Of a stretch of 5,463 bases of DNA, positions 1 to 5,463 are shown piece after piece. The notes under the pieces were generated by a model, which saw nothing but the letters and a program-made list of their open reading frames with translations, searched no databases and was not told the DNA's origin. Every line of letters begins with the position of its first letter. The stretch's first letter is position 1. This DNA is from Candidatus Rifleibacteriota bacterium (GTDB taxonomy: Bacteria; Muiribacteriota; Ozemobacteria; Ozemobacterales; Ozemobacteraceae), in NCBI GenBank assembly GCA_028691595.1, contig JAQUZA010000247.1, positions 1 through 5,463 of the forward strand. The letters run 5' to 3'. The position numbers were made by a program, and so were the translations under genes.

Positions 1-896
1 AAAAGAAGATCGATGGATTAAGGCGCTTTGCTTCAGATGAATATTGCAAAAGCTTTGCTTACGAAATCGAGAATGACAGTTTTGGCAGATTTTCTTCGCT
101 CGAGGAAGCGGTTCTGGATTCTGCCTCGATGAAAGGCATCAGCGTGGGCAATGACCTTGATTTCTGCTATGTTCTGGTTGTCTGGCGGGCGGTTTTTGCC
201 AACAAAAAGTCAACATCAGATAATCGACTGCTGCGCGACGTTCTGGTTCTATCGCGCTCGCACCATGCGACGACCAGAATCAACAACTGCCTCAGCAGCG
301 TTCATTGCGCCAATTGCGGTGGCCCGTTGGCCTCTTCCTTCGAATCGACATGTGGATTTTGCGGTTCTCTGGTAAACGACGGCAGCGAATGGCTTTTGTG
401 TCGTGTTATCAAAGAAAAAGAGCCTGAATACAGCAATTTGCTCAAATCGGCAACGACCATGGCTTCCGGGCCGACGAAAAAAGGCGATGCGGTTTATACA
501 CATGTCGTTGGCGAAGTGGCTTCAGCCAACGACATAATAACCACGGCAGCGCAGATACTTATGGCCGACGGAAAAATCGATGTAAAAGAAATGACTATGA
601 TTAAAACCATCGCTGCGAGGTATGCGATGCCCGAAACGACACTGCAAAGCATTCTTGATGCTGTGCGCAACGGGCAGGTCTATGTTCCGGTGCCTGAATC
701 CAAATCGCAGGGCGCAAAGAAGCTGATTAGAGAAGCTGCGAAGATGGCACTCGCCGACGAAGAACTCAGCAGCGATGAGAAAGATGCCATCATGAATCTG
801 GGTATGCAGCTGGGTTACTCAAAAATAGATATCCAGCAGATCATAAACTCTGAACTGACCGCCCTGAAGAACAGTTCTTCCATGTCGCACCGGTAA
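1..896 (+). CDS. TIM44-like / zinc-ribbon / TerB-like domain protein (5' end missing)
   Basis: The reading frame is open from the window edge (first full codon at base 3) to TAA at 894-896, giving 297 visible residues. The first ATG, at 129, is probably internal because in-frame sequence before it reads as ordinary protein. Visible residues 1 to about 95 resemble the end of a TIM44-like domain: a helical part, then a beta-rich stretch with VLVVWR and a DVLVLSR-type strand. A zinc ribbon follows, with CANC at bases 306-317 and CGFC at 351-362, four cysteines as two CxxC knuckles, and then a Trp-containing strand (EWLLCRV). The C-terminal part (visible residues about 175-283) looks like TerB, an all-helical fold with two similar halves, each with an acidic loop: ADGKID..E and ADEELSSDE. 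TIM44-like domains in bacteria are usually membrane-associated, and TerB domains occur in tellurite and stress-response systems; the function of this combination is not known to me. A signal or membrane segment, if any, would lie upstream. It converges on the minus-strand operon with a 14-base gap. Zinc ribbon is confident; the TIM44 and TerB assignments rest on motif resemblance. Confidence 0.72.
   Translation, partial: KKIDGLRRFASDEYCKSFAYEIENDSFGRFSSLEEAVLDSASMKGISVGNDLDFCYVLVVWRAVFANKKSTSDNRLLRDVLVLSRSHHATTRINNCLSSVHCANCGGPLASSFESTCGFCGSLVNDGSEWLLCRVIKEKEPEYSNLLKSATTMASGPTKKGDAVYTHVVGEVASANDIITTAAQILMADGKIDVKEMTMIKTIAARYAMPETTLQSILDAVRNGQVYVPVPESKSQGAKKLIREAAKMALADEELSSDEKDAIMNLGMQLGYSKIDIQQIINSELTALKNSSSMSHR
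866..880. repeat. 15-base perfect odd palindrome near the end of the TerB-like gene
   Basis: GAAGAAC (866-872) and GTTCTTC (874-880) are exact reverse complements around a single central A. As RNA this would make a weak 6-bp stem with a 3-base loop. It sits inside the last codons of the plus-strand gene and about 30 bases beyond the stop of the convergent FecR-domain gene. It has no T-tract on either side, so it does not look like an intrinsic terminator. It may be coincidental. Confidence 0.3.
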
Positions 897-910
897 GACC
901 AGCGTGTTGT

Positions 911-1597
911 TTAAAGGGTATCCAGAATTGTGCCGGGGGCCTTTTTGGGGGGCTCAGGTTGAGAAGCCGGGGGCATTTGCATGCCCGGGTTGGCTGGAAC
1001 CCTTTGTGCCTCTGCTTCTTCGCGGCTGACAGGTTTGTCAGAGAATTCGCCGCCTGGCAGAATAAAAACTGGCGTGCTGTCACTGATAACTTTCTCTTTG
1101 CCCTTGCTGCTTGTCAGCAGAAGCTTGCCTGCCAGCAGGTGAACCTTCACACAGGTTTCTCTGACCGATACAGTGAACTTTGTGCCAACCGGAACAATTG
1201 AACCGTATTGAGTGGTTATTTTGAACCCCTGGTGGTTACCTTTAAAGTTACAGTATATATCACCGGTATCGATTTTTATTTCATTACCCTTAAGCGAGAA
1301 GCCGGCCTGATTTTTAAAACTGATCAGACCGTGAATTGAACTTATGGCGAGTTCAGCTGTATTGTTGAGTTTATAGGTTGCCTGGCTCTTTAGGGTTGAG
1401 CCGTCAGTGACTTTCTGGTTTTGCCCATCGATGCTGAGATCGCTCTCTGATTCAGGGGCGATGAGAACACTCATGGTTTCGAGGTTAAAAAGATCAGTTT
1501 TGTGGGCCGCAATCGGCTCTAAACCCTCCGGGGCTCTGGTAGGTATAATGGCGAAAATAATCGCCAGAACGAATGCACCACCGAGAGCGAAGCGCAA
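911..1597 (-). CDS. Membrane-anchored FecR-domain protein
   Basis: This encodes 228 residues, ending at TAA (913-911). Residues 3-18 form one hydrophobic segment after an Arg, which fits an N-terminal signal anchor or uncleaved signal peptide, so the rest should lie outside the cytoplasm. Residues about 40-185 match the FecR fold: DGSTL (65-69), beta-strands around a LAISSIHGLISF core, an IDTGDIYCNF strand, the characteristic GTKFTV motif (138-143), then VKVHLLAGKLLLTS. The tail (about 200-224) is rich in Pro, with Met and Lys, and probably disordered. Classical FecR regulators carry an N-terminal cytoplasmic anti-sigma region before the membrane segment; that is absent here, so this is more likely a stand-alone envelope domain protein than a sigma regulator. 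The start is TTG at 1597: the frame is open back to a stop at 1654-1652, but no ATG, GTG or other TTG occurs there. No Shine-Dalgarno sequence precedes it, so translation may depend on coupling to the phosphatase gene ending 23 bases upstream. The exact start is less certain than the gene. Confidence 0.78.
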   Translation of the reverse strand: MRFALGGAFVLAIIFAIIPTRAPEGLEPIAAHKTDLFNLETMSVLIAPESESDLSIDGQNQKVTDGSTLKSQATYKLNNTAELAISSIHGLISFKNQAGFSLKGNEIKIDTGDIYCNFKGNHQGFKITTQYGSIVPVGTKFTVSVRETCVKVHLLAGKLLLTSSKGKEKVISDSTPVFILPGGEFSDKPVSREEAEAQRVPANPGMQMPPASQPEPPKKAPGTILDTL

Positions 1598-1620
1598 AAG
1601 ATATCGGTGTGTTGGACGGG

Positions 1621-4488
1621 CTAGAGCTTTCTGATGATTACCAGGGTTACGTCATCGGGGTACGGGCCCGGCACTCTGAAACTGTCTAGCTGTTGCATCA
1701 TTGTTTTAAGGGCAAGGCCTGCAGCGGTTCTCTGGCGCATCAGATTTTCAAAGCTCTTCTGGAAGCGGTCATACCCGTACATGTCGCCGGTATGATCAGA
1801 GCACTCAATTATTCCGTCTGAATAGAGAATAATCGCATCGCCTGACTGCATGGTTCGTGTTTCAATTTTGGCCTTACGCTTTTTCATGGCTCCGAGTGGC
1901 ATGGTTGGCAGTACGATTTCTTCTGAAACATCCTCTGCGGCCTTATAAAACCTGGGGTAAGACTGGCCCGCGTTATCTACTTCAATTTTGCCGGTGGAAG
2001 GGTCGATTACCACGGTTACGAGGGTCATGAACTTGTGTCTGGGTTTGAGTTCGCGGTTAAAGAGTGCGTTGAGCATATCCATGAGGCCGGCAGGGAAAAG
2101 CTTGCCGTCGGCAGCTGCATAGTTTACCGTGGCTTTTGCCATGGCCATGGCCAGCGCCGCAGAAATGCCGTGCCCTGTAACATCGCCGAGAATAACTGCC
2201 AGGCGGCCATCGCTGAGCATTATTGAATCATGATAGTCGCCGGCAAGATCGGTGGCCGAGGTGTTAAAAAAGGCTATGTCATAACCGGGCGGAATGAAAG
2301 GACTTTTGGGGAGCAGACTTTCCTGGACAACGCGCCCGTATTCAAGCTCTTTTAATTCGCCAATAACCTTGTTGAAGGCACCGGCCAGGGCACCAAATTC
2401 GTCATCACGGCGAACCGGGATGCGGAAATCCTGTTGCCGGTTTCTAATTGCCTGAATACCTGAATTAAGGTCTCCGACAGGTAGAATAATCAGTCGGCCA
2501 ACCAGCAATGCACCGAAAAGTGAAACGGCAAGCGCCAGAACCCCGGCTGTTATGAATCTCCATCTGAAGGGCTCAAGGGTTTTAAGGCGTGCCGGTTGCG
2601 AAATCAGGTGCAAAAAGACATGAGTGTTAATGTTTTTTTCGGGTTTTATGGTTGCCCAGAAGGGCTGGTCGCCAATCATGATTTGTCTGAACAGCATTCG
2701 GTTGGTTCTGAAGCTTGCGACAGCAGATTGCAGCAGCGAGTCTTCAGGCAGGCCGTCAATTTGTGGAAAAATCTTAAAATTACTGAAATGATAGTTTAGC
2801 TCGGTGGCAAGTTGAATAGAGCCTGATTCGGGGCGTGGGTTGTTTGTTGCCTCGCGGATCTGGGCCAGATAAAGTTCGAGCAGCTGGTTTGTCTGGCACA
2901 TAAAGCCGGGGCCTGTGGCGATTTCCGGGTAGACATCCCAATACCAGGTTGTCGGGAAGGTTCCCATGTGAAACATCCATTGTCGGCCACGCTGGCGAAT
3001 AATAGTGGCCATGCCGATTTCATCGGTTGACATAACTGATTCGCTGACTATTTCGGCCGGGGTGACTCTGCTGGCAGTTGAACTCATTCTTGCCGGGGCA
3101 TGCAGTTTAAGGGCAATGCGGCTTAACATGTCCATTGCTTCAGCGACTCCGTGAATTTCACGGTCATCGGTTGAAAAAATGGTTTTGCCGTCGCCGTCAC
3201 GCACCTCAAGACGCGCCAGGAGGCGGTGCAGAGAATGTTTTGCCAGATACCGGCAGAACAACTCTTCTGAGGGTGGTTCAGTGAGCAGGGCCTGGCGAAG
3301 ATCTCTGCCCAGGGCCTCTGACTGGGCAATTCTTATTGTATACAGCTTTTCGAGGGGCTCTATTGCCGCAATACTTTCAGCCAGAATGCTGTTTTCAATT
3401 ACTTCGCGGCGGTCAGCCATCGCTGTTGCCCCGATAAGCAGAGAAAACAGGACCGGAAACAATGAAGCCATAAAAAACAGGCCTATGATCCGGTAGCGAA
3501 CCGAAAGTGAATCGAGGCATTCGCAGGCTGACAGCCCTGGAAAGAGGCCTAAGACAGCTGTAAGATAGAGTAGCAGGCTTATAGTCAGCAGGAAGAGTGA
3601 GAGGTAGTAAAGGTTTTCAGCCCAGTGAGGCCGTTGCTGATCGATTGATTTTTGCGGGCTGACCCTGCAGACAAAGGCACCGTTCTCGTCTTCGGCAAAA
3701 TACCAGAGATAACCGTTGGCTTCAATATGGTTCTGGCCGCTCAGCCTGGCTTTGATGCGGGCAGCTGCCGTCTGGTCTTCGGTAAGGCCATGCGGAGCCA
3801 GGAATTCGCCGGTTGCCGGGTTGCCGGCCCCGAAAAAGTTGGGGTCATGGTTCAGATTTTTGAACCGGTCAATGAACGAGGGAAACCCGGTGGCAATAAA
3901 GAAAACACCCAGGCCATCCGGCCAGGTGTTCCAGTAATAAAACCAGTCGGTTTCTCTTGATTTAAAGCGCTTTTGCATGGCTTTTGCCATTTTCATAAGC
4001 TCAAGACGGTTGCCGGCACCAAATGTATCGAGCAATTGTTTGTGAACACGACGCTGTGCCAGGACGTAATCGTTGCCGGTGGCGTTTAGATCGGCCATCA
4101 GGTCTTTGAAAAGAGTAAGATCGTTCGCATCGGCGTTAAAATAGCGAACCAGACGGTTATCGCGATAAAAGAAAGCCTTAAGCGGATTTTTCAGCTGTAT
4201 GCCTGTCGAGGTTACCGCATGCGGAAGTTCAGCGCTTTCGATGCCATTTTTTCGGGCGACTTCGATTAAAGAAGACAGCTGACAGTGGACATAATATTCT
4301 TCTGAGGTCTGGGCAATTACCGGGTCAAGGCTTGTTTCGAGATCTTTGAGAAGATGACGGTCATACTCGCGGTCGAGTTTTGTTCTGGTCTGCGAGGCGG
4401 TTAAAGAAAGGAAAAGAAACATTATTCCGGCAAAAATTATTGCCAGACGACCAAAAGAAGCGGATTTATAGCGGCTGTCAACGCTCAT
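1621..4488 (-). CDS. Four-TM sensor phosphatase: two extracytoplasmic modules, HAMP, PP2C/SpoIIE
   Basis: A complete 955-residue membrane protein, ATG at 4488, TAG at 1623-1621. Hydrophobic segments lie at residues about 14-32, 292-317, 335-357 and 645-668. They delimit two large outside modules (about 33-291 and 358-644) and a short positively charged inner loop (318-334). Both modules contain stretches that resemble Cache/PAS-type sensor strands (LKAFFYRDNRLVRYF; LLARLEVRDGDGKTIF), a weak assignment. A HAMP linker follows (about 668-720: conserved Pro670, then DDEFGALAGAFN), then the family's VQESLLP lead-in and a PP2C/SpoIIE domain (about 735-955). The catalytic acidic positions are present: GDYHD (D751, D754), GDVTGHG (D769), LYSDG (D891), PDDVT (D945, D946). 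The expected reaction is Mn/Mg-dependent removal of phosphate from Ser/Thr of a protein, typically a STAS anti-sigma-factor antagonist; the real substrate is not visible. The start overlaps the previous phosphatase gene by 11 bases and has a good ribosome site. Much longer than RsbU or RsbP because of the doubled sensor half. Confidence 0.9.
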   Translation of the reverse strand: MSVDSRYKSASFGRLAIIFAGIMFLFLSLTASQTRTKLDREYDRHLLKDLETSLDPVIAQTSEEYYVHCQLSSLIEVARKNGIESAELPHAVTSTGIQLKNPLKAFFYRDNRLVRYFNADANDLTLFKDLMADLNATGNDYVLAQRRVHKQLLDTFGAGNRLELMKMAKAMQKRFKSRETDWFYYWNTWPDGLGVFFIATGFPSFIDRFKNLNHDPNFFGAGNPATGEFLAPHGLTEDQTAAARIKARLSGQNHIEANGYLWYFAEDENGAFVCRVSPQKSIDQQRPHWAENLYYLSLFLLTISLLLYLTAVLGLFPGLSACECLDSLSVRYRIIGLFFMASLFPVLFSLLIGATAMADRREVIENSILAESIAAIEPLEKLYTIRIAQSEALGRDLRQALLTEPPSEELFCRYLAKHSLHRLLARLEVRDGDGKTIFSTDDREIHGVAEAMDMLSRIALKLHAPARMSSTASRVTPAEIVSESVMSTDEIGMATIIRQRGRQWMFHMGTFPTTWYWDVYPEIATGPGFMCQTNQLLELYLAQIREATNNPRPESGSIQLATELNYHFSNFKIFPQIDGLPEDSLLQSAVASFRTNRMLFRQIMIGDQPFWATIKPEKNINTHVFLHLISQPARLKTLEPFRWRFITAGVLALAVSLFGALLVGRLIILPVGDLNSGIQAIRNRQQDFRIPVRRDDEFGALAGAFNKVIGELKELEYGRVVQESLLPKSPFIPPGYDIAFFNTSATDLAGDYHDSIMLSDGRLAVILGDVTGHGISAALAMAMAKATVNYAAADGKLFPAGLMDMLNALFNRELKPRHKFMTLVTVVIDPSTGKIEVDNAGQSYPRFYKAAEDVSEEIVLPTMPLGAMKKRKAKIETRTMQSGDAIILYSDGIIECSDHTGDMYGYDRFQKSFENLMRQRTAAGLALKTMMQQLDSFRVPGPYPDDVTLVIIRKL

Positions 4489-5463
4489 CTGCCGTATTGC
4501 CTCCCGCTGATCTGATTAAAGCAAAAATTGAAACGTCGTCTGACTGTTTATTGTCGCACCAGATCTTGAATCTGGCCTCAAGGCTGTTGATCCAGGTTCT
4601 GGCATCGTCAGCCCTGGCTTCAGAAGCCCAGGTTTCGATACCGTCGAAGCCTATTGTTCGCATGTTGCGGTTGTAGGCTTCAAGAAAGCCATCGGTCATG
4701 CACAACAGTTTATCTCCGGGGCCGAAGTCAAAGGTGATTGAACTGGCAGGCTGCTGGCGGGCAATGCCAAGAGGGTAGGCCGGTTGCCCGACCCATTGGC
4801 GATTTCCGTTGGCAGAAAATTTGAGCGGGTAGATGTGCCCCTTGGTAACTAGCTCGATCTTATGGGTCTCGAGATTGAGAACTCCGCAGATTATGCCCAT
4901 GAACATTCGTTCGGTGCGGTTTTCTCTGAGCATGGAGTCGATTTGATCAACAAGGCTTGCGGGCGAAAGCTGATCGCCCTGGCTCCAGTGAAAGGTGACC
5001 GCCCGGGCAAAAGCCATCATCAGTGCCGACCCTACGCCGTGACCGGTCAGATCGCCAACCAGAAACAGCAGATTGCCGTTGGGCAGTTTGAAGCAGTCGA
5101 GGCAGTCGCCGCCAAGATCTGAAGCCGCACGCAGCATGCCATACATTGAATAACCCTCAATTGCCGGGAATTCACTGGGAACGAGCCCTTCCTGGACGTT
5201 GTGAGCAATCTGCATGTCGTAGCTTTCGGCCATCATGTCGTTGAAAGCGAGAAACAGCTGTGAAATCTCATCTTTGCCGGGTGGCACCGGAATTCTTGCT
5301 TCGAAATTTCGTGCCGCAAGGGCTTGAATGCCGTCTCCAAGCCTTTCTAGAGGGGATATCAGATGCCTTGTTATCCACAAGGTTATTGATGCCAGCAGAA
5401 TCAGGGCGATGATAGCCCCGGCGAGAATTCGGGTTTTCATGGTGGCAAGGGCCCGGTCGAGAG
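4478..5463 (-). CDS. Membrane HAMP-PP2C/SpoIIE-type phosphatase (5' end missing)
   Basis: The frame is open from the window edge to TGA at 4480-4478; 327 residues are visible. The ATG at 5440 is probably not the start: seven in-frame residues precede it (LDRALAT) and the visible protein begins right at a transmembrane segment, where a HAMP sensor would normally be preceded by an extracytoplasmic domain. Numbering from that Met: membrane segment about 5-25, HAMP about 26-78 (ISPLERL, then KDEISQLFLAFN), VQEGLVP lead-in at 82-88, PP2C/SpoIIE domain about 95-310. Catalytic acidic motifs are intact: DLGGDCLD (D112, D115), GDLTGHG (D130), CMTDGFLEA (D250), SDDVS (D301, D302). It is a paralogue of the next gene, aligning over HAMP and PP2C at what looks like roughly 30% identity. 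Predicted to dephosphorylate a phosphorylated regulatory protein at the inner face of the membrane; the partner is unknown. Two cysteines (C113, C116) flank D115. The stop lies inside the start region of the next gene, suggesting translational coupling. Confidence 0.88.
   Translation of the reverse strand, partial: LDRALATMKTRILAGAIIALILLASITLWITRHLISPLERLGDGIQALAARNFEARIPVPPGKDEISQLFLAFNDMMAESYDMQIAHNVQEGLVPSEFPAIEGYSMYGMLRAASDLGGDCLDCFKLPNGNLLFLVGDLTGHGVGSALMMAFARAVTFHWSQGDQLSPASLVDQIDSMLRENRTERMFMGIICGVLNLETHKIELVTKGHIYPLKFSANGNRQWVGQPAYPLGIARQQPASSITFDFGPGDKLLCMTDGFLEAYNRNMRTIGFDGIETWASEARADDARTWINSLEARFKIWCDNKQSDDVSIFALIRSAGGNTADER
4500..4505 (-). promoter_or_regulatory. Ribosome binding site of the 955-residue phosphatase
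   Basis: On the minus strand GGGAGG is followed by 11 bases and then ATG at 4488. The spacing is slightly long but usable. The site lies inside the last codons of the preceding phosphatase gene, which fits coupled translation of the pair and supports ATG 4488 as the true start. Confidence 0.6.

Noticed and set aside
897..910. Promoter or small RNA between the convergent genes
   Set aside because: The gap is only 14 bases and no -35/-10 pair is visible; both flanking genes end there.
971..986. Inverted repeat GGGCAT / ATGCCC with a 4-base loop, near the end of the FecR-domain gene
   Set aside because: It lies within codons for the Pro/Met-rich tail, the stem is only 6 bp, and no T-run follows on either strand, so it is not supported as a terminator.
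841..1083. Minus-strand 80-codon frame spanning the convergent junction
   Set aside because: It overlaps both the FecR-domain gene and the end of the TerB-like gene in other frames, and its translation resembles no protein family.
3179..3496. Plus-strand open frame of 105 codons
   Set aside because: It lies antisense inside the 955-residue phosphatase, has no recognisable domain, and its Arg/Ser-rich composition is typical of a shadow frame.
3652..3960. Plus-strand open frame of 102 codons
   Set aside because: It is antisense to the first outside module of the large phosphatase, with no domain and no independent support such as a ribosome site tied to a real neighbour.
3800..4080. Recurring GTTGCCGG-type words
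   Set aside because: They fall in phase with Ala/Gly/Asn codons of the phosphatase and are irregularly spaced; best explained by codon use, not a repeat array or binding sites.

Overview
The window looks like a piece of a bacterial chromosome. Genes are tightly packed, base composition is close to 50% G+C by eye, one gene pair overlaps, and there are no mobile elements, RNA genes or CRISPR repeats. The content is a membrane-signalling locus: HAMP-linked PP2C/SpoIIE-type phosphatases plus a FecR-domain membrane protein. Such gene sets are common in environmental Gram-negative-type lineages with many sensor phosphatases (spirochaetes, deltaproteobacteria, Riflebacteria-like candidate phyla). 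The sequence alone does not fix the taxon, so this is only a weak inference.

Layout: bases 1-896 (+ strand) carry the 3' part of a gene that begins before the window. It encodes a TIM44-like region, a four-cysteine zinc ribbon and a C-terminal TerB-like domain. After a 14-base gap comes a convergent minus-strand operon, read from right to left. Its first visible gene (5463-4478) is the 3' part of a membrane HAMP-PP2C phosphatase that begins outside the window. It overlaps by 11 bases the second gene (4488-1621), a complete 955-residue phosphatase with four transmembrane segments, two large extracytoplasmic modules, HAMP and PP2C. The third gene (1597-911) follows after 23 bases and encodes a small, membrane-anchored, extracytoplasmic FecR-domain protein.

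How they may work together: both phosphatases keep the four acidic metal-ligand positions of the SpoIIE/RsbU family, so both are predicted to dephosphorylate a phosphoprotein, by analogy an anti-sigma-factor antagonist (STAS protein), in response to signals sensed outside the cytoplasm. No STAS protein, anti-sigma kinase or sigma factor lies in the window, so the target is unknown. The FecR-domain protein lacks the cytoplasmic anti-sigma segment of true FecR regulators. It may be an envelope accessory subunit of the same pathway; this is inferred from the operon only. Whether the convergent TIM44/zinc-ribbon/TerB gene is functionally linked cannot be told from position.

Promoters of both transcription units must lie outside the window. 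No convincing intrinsic terminator is visible between the convergent genes.
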